DNA of 64,000 nt from Echria macrotheca (Eukaryota > Ascomycota > Sordariomycetes > Sordariales > Schizotheciaceae): NCBI GenBank assembly GCA_030411725.1, contig MU839831.1, positions 1,736,001 through 1,800,000 on the forward strand, given 5' to 3'. The notes below the pieces were generated by a model. It was given only the letters and a program-made list of their open reading frames with translations, was not told where the DNA came from and did not search any database. The translations under genes and the position numbers were made by a program. Every line of letters starts with the position of its first letter. Within the stretch, counting starts at the first letter, position 1. This document shows, piece after piece, positions 32,929 through 46,188 of the stretch.

Positions 32929-34854
32929 CGATCCCGCCGCCGGCGCGCGCAGTCGGCCGTTTCTCCGCCGTCCATGCTGGGGGTATGGAGCTCGCGTGTC
33001 GCTTCGTGTCCATGGTCTTCAGCAATCTGCTGGCAGAACGGGATTTCCAGTGGACTGATCTGCTGGAGGAAGGCTGTGCTCGGCCGGAAGCCGCTGGGGA
33101 TGGTCTAGGGCATCGAACCCGGTTGAGTTTGGCGCTCTGAGGAGTTTCTTCCGCCGTTCCTTTCTTCGGTGAGCCGCCGAGAGGCGATAGCGAGTTGACG
33201 AGGACGGCAGTGGACCAGAAATCAGCCACGCTGTCCTTGTCGTGTCTATCGGGCGGCTAGTCCCTGACCGGTCCTCTGTTTGTGGGGGTGAAGGTCACTC
33301 GGTGGGCTTTGACCGCGTGAGTTCTCGTCATCGCGCCTTCCCTCCGCAAGTTAGCATCGAGTAATCGCCCACAATTGGTTGTCCTTCACTCACCTGCACC
33401 TTCCCCATAATGCCCGATAAGGCGAAAAGAGAAGGAAGGCCGAAATTCGTTGCATCTCGATGACTTCGATGCCATCATCCTCATTCAGGGGCCGTGGTCT
33501 CGACCCTCATCCTGCCCGGGACGCTTGACTTCCGGCATCTCGAGTCGACATATCAGAGGACAGGAAAGCACCACGACAGCGACTGACGGCCTGACAACTC
33601 GCCACCTGCCATGTTGAACACTCTGCAGAAAGATATTTTTATTTTTTGGTAGAGTCGTCCCTTGCTTCGTTTAGGGCCTCAGCCCCTTTATCGCTCCTCT
33701 CTCCCAAGTCAATAGTCGGCTGTCCGGGTACCCGATCGTCGCCTCTGCCGTCCAATCACTTGCGTGGGGTGGCCTTTTGCCCCCTTCCCGTTCTGCCGCC
33801 GCACCGTTTCTGAGCCTCAGCATTGTCACCAACCAGATCAGACGGTTGATCCATTTCTCGGATGAAACTTGGTTAGCTAGGTATTCCCCCAAAACTGCTC
33901 CAAACCTTATGAGGCGCCGCGGAAGGAACAACGGCATCCCACTCACACACGTCCACGACACCCCACCCCTTGCTCAGAGAAACACTGCCCATTTGATGAA
34001 AGGGGAGGAAACGGCGTGCGGAGAACCTAGCCGTCCATCATCTCGCCAGTCTCAAAAAGCTCACACACAGACCGAGTTTCTGCAAAACATCGGTACCTCA
34101 CACTTCATCAATCATCAAGCCGCTCCACTTCCCCCCTGCCTTAAAGGAGCTTGGGTACCTTACCGTAGCCTCAATGTTTCTTTCCAGGGTCGATGGGAGT
34201 CGGGGGAAATGCTCCGGTTGGCCCATTGGCCAGGGGTATTTTTAAGATTGGGTTCCCCGCGCTTTGAAACGCGCCTCTTGCTGCAAACCCACCAGAACAA
34301 TCCCATGCTCGCATTTTACCATGCTTGCCATGCCCTTCCGGGTAGTTAACTATCAAACTGACTGCTTGACATCGACGACTACGACGCCACGGGAAATGCG
34401 TGACATGCGTTTGCCCGCTACGTATCCTGCCCATGCTATGACCCCACGCCCGGGCAAAATATGGTTCTATAATAGTGAAGACAGAGAAAATAAAATGAGC
34501 ACACAGGCAGAGAATTCCGGTCCGGTCCGGGCGGCCCCATATCGTCATCCTCATCATTATCAGATCCCGGCCGGACGGCGGTTCGATGTGATGAGACTGA
34601 GAGAAGCTAATTGGACTAACCTATCTACCGGGAACAACAAAGGAACAAGACCAAACATGGTAAAAAAGGGCAAGAAAATAAAAATAAAAATAAAACAAAA
34701 GTGGGCGCCACTTTCGAGACGTGGCTGATGAGGACTGGGCTAAGGGGGCGCGTGGCTCGCGCCTTATTACAAGGTTGCATACACGCGATGCCTTCTTACC
34801 TGTATGACACCGTTTCTGGCCATCGTCTCGTCGTCCACTGGCATCACGGGGATG

Positions 34855-34882
34855 ACACACACACACACACAGAGAGAGAGAG
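34855..34882. repeat. (AC)8(AG)6 dinucleotide run
   Basis: Compound microsatellite of eight AC units followed by six AG units, in the gene-poor region downstream of the csp-2-like gene. Confidence 0.9.
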
Positions 34883-36243
34883 AACAAGCGCTCCACTAGG
34901 TATACCTACACTACAGCGAGTTCAGACGAGCTGACCCACCCAGGAGAAAGAACACCGCGGACGAAAGAGAAAAAAAAAGAGCATACCGAGCTTGCCGTGG
35001 TGGCATTCATTCATTCCCCCTTCTTCCTCTCCTCCACCCACTCACCTCACCCCCTTCCATTCGGGTTCGGGGGTTCGGGTCGTACCCGGAAAACAACCCA
35101 AAAAATAGACCAAATAAGTGAACGGGGAAGGGGAAGAGGAGGAAGATTAGAACATTCCAACTAAACCAAACCGAGTGGAAGAAAAAGGGTCCCATTGCAT
35201 CGGCCAAATTTCTTGTGTCCAGAACGCACCCAAGATGCCGATTGGACCAAATGGACCGACCACACGTCCAACATCCAAAATTCGTCATAAAAAAAAAGAG
35301 AGAGCCCACACACACATAGATATGTAGTATCCGCAACTTCGAACCCTGATCCCTGACAAAAGAAAAGACGGCCTTCTCGAAAAAAAGGCGTTCGTCCCAT
35401 GGGAGACAAAGATTTGGGAATGTGAATTTGGTCCCGCGTGTGGTATCACTTTATTAGGTATAAATGTGAGAAGAATAAGTTGGTGTCCTGGTAGAAAGGA
35501 GGAAAATGTGGTCTTGACACGTGCAGCAGTGGGTGCTGCTTTGCCTCGATACCTAAAAACCGGGCGAGCCGTTTTACGTACCCATCAGCCCACCCGCGTA
35601 CCTTATTACCATCTCCCAAGGTACATACATACAATACAAATGATAGGTACTTCGTCCAATGCCCAAAATGATGGTCGTCTCTGATCATACCACATGATAA
35701 AATAATGTTGAATAAATAATGTAAAAAAAAGTCGAGTCAAGAAGAGAAACAATGTCCAACCAAGAAGATTGTCCGTGACATGAACAACGTCCCTCTTCAC
35801 CTATTAGATGAGACAAAAAGGACTAGGTATCCGCGCTTCTGGAGCCATCCAGTCAAAACCCGAGAGCCAAACAAACAGCCAAACCGTTCAATCTCCCAAG
35901 ACACATCCCTTTCTAACCCGAAAGAGTAGTACCCACCCAACCGAAAAGAAGAGCAAAGAACATTGCCCCCGTGTTGGCCAGGGGGGCATGGTATCTCGAA
36001 GGAAATATCACATCCCAACAACCAAAATAAAAAAAATACTGCACGCTGATTTATGCCAGAAATCTCCGTCTGGCCACATGCTGTTTTCCGCTGTCGACCC
36101 GGTGGCAGGCCAGACACTTGCACCAAGGACCGTAACGCCCCGAGTCTAACCCAACCCCCCTTGGAGCCAAACCTCTCCGTGTAGACCATGTTCCAAACCT
36201 GCCAATCCTCGTGTTTTCTCGTTGCTGTCGTAAAAATGCCGAA

Positions 36244-38823
36244 TCAGAACGCTAACCGCAATTCATACGCTCGCTGTGTCGTCGTTGTCGGAGACACCAT
36301 CTCTGGCTCGCCAGGAGCATCGATAGACATTTCCCATTCTCGTTTGAGGGGCGAAGCAACTTCGTTAATCTCAAGAACCATATCCTGGCCTTCGGGAAGC
36401 TCCCGGACCACGTCGTCGTCTACCTCCACCTCTAGGCCTTTGGGCAGAACTCGTACCACGCGGGTAACCCCGCTGGGATCAAAGTTCCACTTGGAGGCAA
36501 CACGCGTGACCAAGTCTCGAACGGTGCGTTGCATGAGATAAATGGCTCGATGAAGTTCGTGGGCGGATGGACTCGAAGGATTTCGTCGCGCAACGTAGAA
36601 GCAAGCGATGGGCTTGGTTGGGCGTTCGGGCGGTGGACGATACGTTGAGTCCACGCCCAAAGCCTCGATCCAACCGCTCAGGCTTCCTGTCTCGTCTCGT
36701 CGTTGAACTTTCGTGGGTTGGTCGGCCGCTTGTTGGGGCGGTGATGGTCTGCCGGAACTGCTCTGTTGAAACTCTTGCCATTGTGGTTTCGGCCCGCTGA
36801 CAGAAACTTGCGAGTGTATCGAGAGGGAGCTTGGCGAGGGGGAGACTAGAGAGGAGCCAGCAACGGAGCTTCGCTCGCTCCGCCAAGCGACGCTCTCCCT
36901 GGACTCGATCTTGGTCAATTCGAGTGATTCGCCGGGAAGGGAGACCGGGTGGAGGTCGGGATCGTCCAGTTCGTCCCCGCGGAGGTAGAGCACGCTGACT
37001 GGGCGCGTGCTGGTAAACATATCCTGAAGAGTTTGTAGCTTGAAGTGAAGGTCCTCCTCGAGGGGAACACGCGGTCCTCCTCCAGCAGAGCTGGCTGAGG
37101 ACATCGACCATGTTCGCTTGTGTTTCTGAACTTTGCCCGGCCGCTGAGGATTGGCGCCCTTGACCTGGCCAGCACCCGACCTCTTCCTCTTGCCAAAGTC
37201 CTTCATACCACTTTCAGCTTGTGCGATCTGCTGCTTCAGCTTCTCAATCGTCTTTCGAACGTGCGCAACGTCGTTCGATAGCTTGCGTTCGGCGCCGTGA
37301 TCTCTGAACAGTTTCACCTTGCAGTAACATATCTCGGGGGCAGTATCGATAGGTGACTGTCCGGATTCGATCGGCAGGGCGTGAGTCTTTGCGCAGAGCC
37401 GTACAGGAATTCCCTTGACGCCTTTGGAGTGGCTGAAATCGGTCGAAAGGAAGTTGAAGCGGACGGCGATATTGCATTCCACGGCCCCATTGATGCCAGG
37501 CGTCCATATAACCGAAAATCCATCAAACGACGACATCTCCAGTTCGATTCGGGTGCGTTTGTCGTCGCTCTCGGCCGGCTGTGCGGCTTCAACATATTCC
37601 ACCGCCTGGAGCTTGCCGCCACGTTGGTGCGCTTCGTTCGTACCCCGTCCCTCCTTCCAAAGACTCCAGCAGACACCTGGTTTCTGCCGCTGTTGCTCGT
37701 CCTCGAAAGACACGCGCACGAAGGTACGGAATCGCGTTCCGGGGGCGATCGGCAATGTCGGGTTCGTATCGACAACCGAAAGGGAATAAGCCTGTCCTTT
37801 GTTAAGATATGTCACAGGTATCTCGTCTGCATGTTTGATCATTGCCGTGGGAGCATTGAGCGCCGTATGGAATCGGAATTTCTCCGCTGACGCCGGGAGC
37901 GGGACCGTCATGGCCATGCCGAATTGTCTCGCTTGGAAACCCATCATGGGAGACTGGCCTGGAAACGTGCTGTCGATAGAGCCGATTCTCTCGTCGGCGG
38001 GATCCGAATCCATAGGAGAGCCATCCTGGTCCATCGTCTCGTAACCGGTGTCCTGGTGGACGAAGGACGAGGGGGCGAAGCTAGGTTGAACTGCTGGAGG
38101 CTGGATGAAGGGATTAAAATTATGGAACTGGTGGTGAGGTTGGAAGCCAGCATGGAACCCGGCCATGTCGAGCGTCGCAGCACCGGCGTGCATTCCGCCT
38201 TCTGTGGTTGGCATCGAGAGAGGTGTCCCCAAGCCCATGCCTAGACCTAGCGTTGGCGTATGCAGGTCGCCGGCTGTAGGATGATATATCGTGTTCGTTC
38301 CTCCAGGCGTGGGCGTATAGTATCCTGGACCATGGCCACCAAAATTAGTGAAAGAGAAGGCACCAGCGTCGAGCAACGACGGCGTGAACCGCCATGGCTC
38401 GGATGCCCTTGGGGTTGGATCCTGGTCTCGAAATGCTTCATGGGCAAGAGTATGACTTCTGGTTGTTTGTTACTGTTAGTTAATGCATCGGCCGTGTTTT
38501 CAGAAGCCGACGGTATGGGGATGGTCTAGCCCGACATAGATGCGCCTCCGGGGAGTAATGGAAATGTAACCAACCTCTCCTGAGCTGCCACGGCAACGTC
38601 AGGTTGACCGGCGGCAACAGTCCTGGTGGTAGCCGCGGTGACGGCCGAGGAGGACGTAGCTGCCGCTACTTCAGGAAATTGTTGTCTGAAGTTGGCAAGC
38701 AGCTCATCCCCGGGCTTTTGCGAGCTCGTTCTGCAGGGACATGTCAGCAAGGGTCCGACTTTGGCGCGCCAGAAAGCTTGAGGACGAGTAAGAGAGTCAA
38801 TGATCGTACCTTTGACGAAACAT
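36244..38823 (-). CDS. csp-2: Grainyhead/CP2-family transcription factor (CSP-2-like)
   Basis: Three exons: 38823-38810 (14 nt, MFRQR start), 38730-38575, 38458-36244; introns of 79 and 116 nt (794 residues). The CP2 DNA-binding domain spans about 235-460, opening near FRFHTALNAPTAMIKHADEIPV and running through ELEMSSFDGFSVIWTPGING, CNIAVRFNFLSTDFSHSKGV and ICYCKVKLFRDHGAE. A basic KRKRS region and a Ser-rich linker follow. The C-terminal about 120 residues (YVARRNPSSPSAHELHRAIY; LVTRVASKWNFDPSGVTRVV) look like the ubiquitin-like oligomerisation domain of the family. The N-terminal 230 residues are Gly/Pro/His/Phe-rich, activation-domain-like. In Neurospora the grainyhead-like gene csp-2 controls conidial separation and cell-wall remodelling; the same role here is inferred. 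Non-coding DNA of about 11 kb lies on each side. Confidence 0.92.
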
Positions 38824-41061
38824 GGTGCCGGATGAATAGCCGTCCGGTGAGGCTCGCGGATATGGGCGCACACGGTAGCGACCGGCCGGTGAGTTTATAT
38901 TGTTTTGTCGTCGTCTATGTAGCGGCGCAAACGGGCGACGTGGGAGGTTGGGACGACGAGCAGGAACTCATCGAACTCGAACTTGGGCCGGGAAACGCTA
39001 GTGGGCACGCTGCAGAGACCGCCTTGGATGGGTGTATAATCGGAAAGGCTGATGGCGTCTAAGTTGCTGTCATCCCAACTTGTCAGACCCAGGTGTCCCG
39101 ACTAGTTTTAAGAAATAACGCCAGGCTGGTGAGCTTAGGCGGGCGGGCGTATACGTCGAAGATAGCGAAACGAGAGGCAGCTGGGGGTAAAAAAAAAAGT
39201 TGATAACAGAGAGAGAGGTGTCGGCACTAGCTTTGAGAAGTTTCGCATCCGCCCAGAGGGGTGTGGTCGGCGGGCCCTGTATATACCATCGCGCAGCCGC
39301 TAATGCACTCCCCACCGACAATTAAACGCGAGGGCTATATCTGTGAAGCACACGCAGACTGTGGATGTGTGGAAGAAGCGGCGGGTGCTTGGTAAACAGC
39401 CCGCTAGGGGTCTTAATGAACGGGCCCGCTAACCCGATGAGGCAGCGAGGAGAGGCGGAAGGGAACAGGGTAGGGATGGAAGGAAGAGGAGGGGGGGGAA
39501 GGTGTGTGGCTGGTGCGCTGGACAGGGGTGCAAGAGAATCGACGGGCGGCGAGCCGTGACGAGGGCAAAAGATACTTACTTTGGGATGTACTGCTGGCGA
39601 GTGCCGGACGGAGCGCCAGAGGCTGAGGCTTGCGCGATCGAGATGTGACCGGGGACGTCGTATCAGGTCTGGACAGCGCAACTGAGAGACGACCGAAGTT
39701 CTCGGAGCGGCGTGGGAGACGGGAGATAAGAGCAACGGCGCAAAAACATGGGCAAACAAAAGCTATGTCCGAGGGAAAAAAGTGGGATGACGGGAAAGAA
39801 GAAGAGGTCGCCAGTTAATATGACCACAGCGAACATCCAATGTCGGTCGTCTGGAGGTGTCGGGTCAGGCAGCTCGTTCGTCCGGGGAACCCCTCCCAGT
39901 GAGAGCCTGTCACGTCCGTCAGGCCGTTGAGAGAGAGGAATTAAGGGCTTCAAACTGCGGGGCTGTCTGAGCAATCTCCATTTCTCACCTCACCTGCCTG
40001 CCTACCTTACCGTCTCTCGGGGTGGCCAACGTCTGAAGCCGCCGGCACCGGTACGTTTTGTTGCCGCGTTTCCACAAAGGGAGGGGGGCTTCAAGCCCGC
40101 CTATCCGGCAACAAACCATGTCCCAGCAGTGCCCACGCATCTAGAGCAGCTTTTTGGTGTGGCCAACTGACCAGCCCGGGAATGGGCGCACAAAGGGCTT
40201 CGATTGCAGTGGGTGCTCGATGGTCTGCAGATTGCCAGTGGAAGGAGCGTGGGGCTTCAGAGCTCTCTCCCCTCTCCCCTCCCTGCTGTGCCTGTCCCTT
40301 GCACAAAGGCCAAAAAATTGTTAGCGAGGAACCATCCGCGAAATTCATCACACACACCCAGGCGTGTGTGGCTGAACCACCAGTGGACTCGCAGTGGTCC
40401 ACCAGCAGGGGAAAACTGTGTCTCCCAACTCAGTGCGATGGCGGCTTCGCTTCAATTTTTTTTTCTCTGTCCACTTTGCCATCTTTTGACACCAATTCGA
40501 TGCACGTCATTGCCTAGGATTTCTATGGAGCCTTCTCCATGCGATGCCCTAGTGCAATGCCCCGAAATTGCCCTAAAAGGGGGCATGAGAGGAGGGTGGG
40601 AGAAGCACCTCACCGGGCCGTCTCCGGTACGCTTCCACGCCCTCCAGCAAAAGCCGGTCGCCAGACCACGGGTCCCTCGGCCCCTTTCATTTGGACGGTG
40701 CGAATTGCCGTCTACCGCCTCGACAATCGATTTCGTCGGCCAACACCTCCAGTTGCCTCCGGGCGCCGCATCGCTGCTGAACAAGACAGACATGAGTCAA
40801 GCTCGCTGATGGGTTGACAGACGCTAGCCATGCGTTGCTCATACAATGTGTAGCCTAGGCACCTGCTGGTCCGGCAAAATCGGTTCCCTAGCGCGATTCA
40901 TTTGATCGAGGCTGCTACCGGCTTCCGTATTAGGACGGCTTGAGTGGTTCGTTACCATTAGAGCGAGCTGCTATACCGACGACAGTATGCATCGGTTCTC
41001 CCGGTACCTGTCGCCGGGGCTATAAGATGGCTGATATAGGGCAAATTTAAGGTGAGCTTTC

Positions 41062-41085
41062 GGGTAAAGTACCGATACTTTACCC
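41062..41085. repeat. Perfect 10-bp inverted repeat with 4-nt loop
   Basis: GGGTAAAGTA (41062-41071) and TACTTTACCC (41076-41085) are exact complements around CCGA. This could be a strong RNA hairpin or a cruciform/operator-like palindrome. No flanking T-run marks it as a terminator. Confidence 0.7.
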
Positions 41086-44000
41086 AGGCTCGTCCCTACC
41101 CTTTCAGCGATCGGGGGACCTGTGGCGGTGCCTTTCAACGGTCGCGGTGCCGTCTTATTTTTGAACGGCCCGGCTCTAACCTCCCCGGCTCGAAACCGAA
41201 GACGTTTCTCACGAGATCCACGCTTGTTTCCGTACAACGAAGTCTTCTAGACCTGTGGCTGTGCCCGACGATGCCGACCCGTCACTCGCCACAGACCCTC
41301 GAGTCTTTCAGCACCCCGTCGCCCCCGACAGCATGCCGCCATGACGGCAGCGCGGCTGCCGGTGAGGGGTACATACACTGCTTGGATGCCGAACTTCCTC
41401 CTTGCGGGTTTTGCGAAATCCCCATCCCAACCCATATGCGGAACTGCACCTGTTGTGGCATGCGGGGCCGTGCTATGCTCGGCGTCCTTGGCTAGGATAT
41501 GCCTGTCTTTTAAGACGGCCGCCGAGGGGCATTCCAACGGCGCGGATGTCAGTCTGTCGCCACAGTGCAACCTGGGGCCATTATTCCATCTCATCATCCC
41601 ATGGCCGCCCTCATCCGATACAGCAGTCCGAACAGACTGCCTGCTGAGTTCAGGGGCCGACGCGGAATAACCTCGTGGTCGTTTTTCGTCTCACAGTCTC
41701 GAGAACTGCTGCGTCCCGAGTACACTCAGATCTGAGCTCCAGTCACAGGGCCGGACACCTGTGGCCCAGCCGAGGATACCTTGAGTAGCAGCCCTGCAGG
41801 GATCTGCATCCCTACCAGTGCAGGTCTGCACGGGCGTCGGCGGGACGCGAAACACCACATATTTATGACGTCATATGCCTTCTCCATCTGTGCTCCCTCT
41901 TCTGGCGCCAAATCATCTGTCGCGCAAGCCGCCCAATGCGGTTTCCGCCTACGCCCCGACAGACGGTCAAAGTGCGCCTTTTACACATGGCGGCCACAAC
42001 TGAGTTTGAGAAGGCGGTCTGGTGGCGCCAAGAGAAGCGGCAGATGGGTCACTGTGGTAAACCGAAAACAGTTGAACCCTTTACTGCCGATCCCGTCAAA
42101 AATAAATCACCCATCTTCGGGACGAGATCACGAGGTTGATCCTTTCTGATTTGGGCTCCTGAGTGGTATCCACGGGTGTTCTGGAAAAGTTCTCGAGCTG
42201 AGAAGCACTGTTTGATGGGACACGGCGATACCTTCGTTCGCCTAAGCCGTGCGACCGAGGATAAAAAGCAGAAAGATCCGCACGCAGGTACCGCCGCAGG
42301 TCTCTATATGGCCAATATGAAAACTTGGGCGCGAAGAGCGTGAGATTTTCGATCCTCGCGATTGCGCTCCGGAAGGCGGAGCGGGCTAGAGGCGTTCTGA
42401 CAGTCTGCACGGCGGACAACTCGGTGGATCCTATCAATACCTTCAGAGAGTCGGTAACAGCCTTCCTGCCCGTGGATCTCGGCTCGTGGCCCCGGATTTC
42501 CAGGACTCCGGGAATTGGAATTCGCGGCCGGAAATACCCCGAGACTGGACAGCCTCAAGACGGCCCTCAAGACCGCCCAGGGCACGCGATATCACGGATG
42601 CTAATGGAGTGTAGGGTGATTTATTACTCATCATTATTGCGGTATTCCAACTGGACGATTATTCACATGGCGGCGCATTCGTGCCCAGCGAGGCGAATGG
42701 ATGCTGTCGGCAGACGAGTCAACGTTGGGAGGTATTCAGCAGAACAATCAATCCCCAAGTCTCCCGATCGGCGGGTCCCTGCTTCTACGAGGAGACAACT
42801 CTCGGAACGTGGGAGTCGACGAATGCCCTCGCTTTACAGGCCAGCGGGGTGCTACACGCGACTGAACCCCGATGTCGAACCGACTGACTGTGACCTGTGG
42901 TCAAACCTCAGTCTCACCGCCGTTGAATATCCTCATGCGCTTTTCGACAGCGTTGTCGCGGACGAAAGTGGTATGACGTCACTGGTTCAGCCACGCACTC
43001 TTGCACAAGGCTCAAGCGAGCAGCAGCAGCAGTTTTGCTGGCTTCAACGAAGAGCTCATGTGAGCGGCTTGGGCGGGTACCTGGAGAAAGCGAGCGAGAA
43101 AGGGACGAAAACAGAAGGTGTCCGATGCCGCCGCGATGGAAACGACAGTCGCTGGACAGTTGCGTCGCTACGTGGCATCGCATTAACGGCAAGCTCTTGA
43201 AACCGCCGCATGAGGCGTCCCGAATGCAGCAAAGGCCAACGGGCAAGCCTCTGAGCGTTCGCAAGAAAACGCTGAAACGGGGGACGCGCGCCGCTTGCCC
43301 ACCATCCATCTATCATCTGATCCACGGGAGGTGCTGTTCTGCCGCGTGGGATCGAAACGCATTTAATTCGCTAGAAGAGGCCCCCTGTCGATGTCGGTCT
43401 GCGCTACACGTGTGCGTCATTATCGACTGATGGCAGCATGGGATTGTGGACAGATTCCCATCCCAGCCCTCACAGCCAATCCTGAGCCCGGCCAACCCCT
43501 CTGGAAACTCCCGCCCGGCAAACCTGACTGCCGGAGTCGGCGGACCACGAAAACACTGCCGGCTGTGGCGCCTTATTTTTCTAGAATCCGCCGTGAAAAA
43601 ACACCGGACCGCCGCGGGACAGAATTACCCAAACCGTGCGGCGGCAGTGGCTAGCGTTTTTCCGATGGTAATGACTGATTTGGCGGATTTTGGGAGGAGG
43701 AGGAGGAGGGAAGCCAAAAGGTGGAGAAGCAACAATCTCGGCAAATTGGAGCAAGCCCACAGTGCATTGGCCCGTGCAGACGGGTTCTTGGCAATGACAT
43801 CATTTCGATATTACGTGCGTCTAGCGGTGGGTGCCGTGGGGACGTCCACGCAGCACCACCAACACACACACACCGCAATCCACCGCACTTTGGTCGCGCA
43901 AATGTGGCGATGGCGCGCCCGCTCCCATCCCACGCGGCTGGGGCGCCGGGATGGGAAGGCACGGGAGGCAGCGATTGTGAGCGTGGACATGCGCAACGGC

Positions 44001-45680
44001 CATCGTAGTGTACCACGATGGATAGTGCTGAGTGAGCGACTGATGGCCCGGTGCTGCTGTCAGTCGGCTCCGCATCCTCGGGCGCACCACGTGTTCCAGC
44101 GCACGGCAACCTGCGTCCCTCCAGAGGGCTTTGGCGCCGGATGCTGTTCCAGAAGTTCTGTGTGGTGTTGTTTTGGATGTACTCGGACGGTCGAAGGGGG
44201 CTTCTCCGGCACTTGAAGCTGGACTCGAGGAGCTCGTCGTCTCAGGGGATGCCGTGGTCAAGTCGAGAATTGTTTGCTGGGTCGGCCTTTGCATGTTCTC
44301 GTCCAACCCAGCCTTATACCACGACATTCAGGAGATGTGGTGCTCCTGTCCATCAGGGTCCACCCAACAAACCCCGAATTGATGCTTCAGATCACCCGAG
44401 GCAAGGGTCCAGAGCTGCCGGGCAGCTTCTTTCAGCTCGTGTCTCCTCCGCGCTGCGGCCTGCGCACGCGAGATTGCCGCACTGCGCCGTAGGTGCTGAG
44501 GGGGGCTCCCGCCGGGGGACCGTCTATCAGATCTCCCCGAGTGCTGTACTCCAACCGTTCCAGGGCACATCGGAGAGGACCCTATGTGCTGAAAGCATAC
44601 CCGCGTGCCCGCCCACTCCACGCCCAGAGTACTCTAGTGTACCCCTCCGTGCCCTCCGGAAGGGTCAGTTACTGTTTCTGAACGCACATGCCGTGAGCAG
44701 GGGGGGTTATCTCGTCCTTCTCATATCGGCAGTGATCAGCCACCAGCCACAAACGGATCAAACCCCGTCATGACGGTGTCATTGCAGCGCGGCCGGCGGG
44801 GAGCGGGCTCTTTTACGGTTAGTTTCCTGACTCTTTTGCTTTCATCCGCGACATGAACAACTAGCGAAGAATTGTTGTCAAAATATCATGCGTGCGTATT
44901 TGCTTTGGGTTGTTACTTACAAAGTAGTCACAAGGGGCTAATGTGTGTAAATGGGGTCAAAACTCCACACACGGCCCGCGTGTTAGCAGCTGTATGAGTA
45001 CGAATCTATACTGTGATACTGTATTAAGGGGGAGAGGAACACCGGTGATCGGCATTCTGATTTCGTAACGATCAACTTGTCGTGGGCGTCTGTGGCTTGA
45101 ACGCAGCTTGACCGAGTTGCTGTAAGTACTCTAGTGTGTAGAGTAGAATGGCATCAACTAGCGCGCCTGGCCCGCTCTCAGAGGCGGAATTTCAGCCACA
45201 GCGCTTGCTCACTTGAGCAACACTTGTGGCCGTGAGAGGCCTCCTTGATTCGCGAGGTATCGTAGCATCCCGTACACACACGTGTCGAGGATCGACTGCC
45301 GGTGCTCTGCCGGGTGGGTTTCCGGTCCTGATAATCGCCTCCACAGCCACAAGCCACATACGACTTTACTTTGTGGCTATCTCCTTACATGAACGCGTAC
45401 GTTATACCTTATTCACCGAATTGTACATTAGTGTGTTAGTCCACACGAGTTTAGACGACCGCTGATCTTCTCCTCTCTTTCTCTCTCTGCGTCTCTCCAG
45501 CCACGCCAGCACATACATCACACCAGCCTCACATTCTCCCCCTCTTTCTGTGGCCTCCCAAAAGAAATATATTTTACGTTTATTTATTTTTAGATTCTCG
45601 GGGATCGACAAGAGAGATTCCCATGTTTCCCAAGATCGAGAAAAGTTTTTTTTTTCTTTCTGGCGTCCCGTCCGTTCGGT

Positions 45681-45768
45681 TCCCCCATTTCCCATCTCCC
45701 CTTTCCCCATCCCCCATCCCATCCCCCCTTTCCCCTTTCCCCAGTCCCCCTCATCCCCCTCGCGAGTC
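45681..45768. repeat. C-rich tract (minus-strand G-quadruplex potential)
   Basis: Repeated runs of three to six C separated by one to four T/A bases over about 90 bp. The minus strand therefore has many closely spaced G-runs. It lies in the gene-poor region, about 4 kb from the oxysterol-binding-protein gene. Confidence 0.75.
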
Positions 45769-46168
45769 CCCTCTTCTTTCTCCGCGGGGCGTTTTTTCAT
45801 CTACGCTACCACGCAACCAAATCTCAGGGTTCACGGACAGGTGTGGTGGGAAGCCAATACCGAGCCCTACTTCCTCTCTTATTCTCTGGTTTCTGTCCCG
45901 TCAAATACCGAGCCCGGGCGTGGCTATGCTTTTTTTTTTTTTTTTTCATTTTCTCTGGGGATTTTATTTTCAGTTGTTGATCTCTTACCTAGGTAGTAGA
46001 TACATACATAAACTCCGTTCACGCAGTAAAAACATTTTGGAAGATCATATATCTATTTAAAAGTTTTATTCTTCGTTCATACACAAAAAAGAAGGCCAGT
46101 CAGGTAAAAGATATAGATAGCCCCAGTTCGTTGGGCTATCATTCCCGTTCCGTTGTTTTGTCCGTCGG

Positions 46169-46188
46169 TCTGTCTGTCTGTCTGTCTG
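46169..46188. repeat. (TCTG)5 tetranucleotide microsatellite
   Basis: Five uninterrupted TCTG units in non-coding DNA. Confidence 0.9.

Larger units (their letters stand above)
25495..36243. other. 10.7-kb gene-poor region 3' of the csp-2-like gene
   Basis: No open frame here can be joined into a convincing multi-exon protein, and third-position bias seen in the real genes is missing. The first few hundred bases are the eIF2A promoter and leader. The right end (about 34.6-36.2 kb) is A-rich with short dinucleotide runs and probably includes the csp-2-like 3' UTR. Items listed separately are a nested inverted repeat (28299-28363), a weak candidate secreted-protein frame (32491-32928) and an AC/AG run (34855-34882). 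Confidence 0.55.

Noticed and set aside
32506..33108. 200-codon plus-strand frame opposite the candidate secreted protein
   Set aside because: Its composition is that of an antisense shadow. The minus strand has the better start and signal peptide.
35281..35360. tRNA-like string with CTTCGAACCC
   Set aside because: No acceptor or D-arm pairing could be made around the apparent B box.
42325..43200. 291-codon open frame on the plus strand upstream of the csp-2-like gene
   Set aside because: It opens with TTG, the first ATG is far inside, the composition is Arg/Ser noise, no motif is present and no splice joins extend it.
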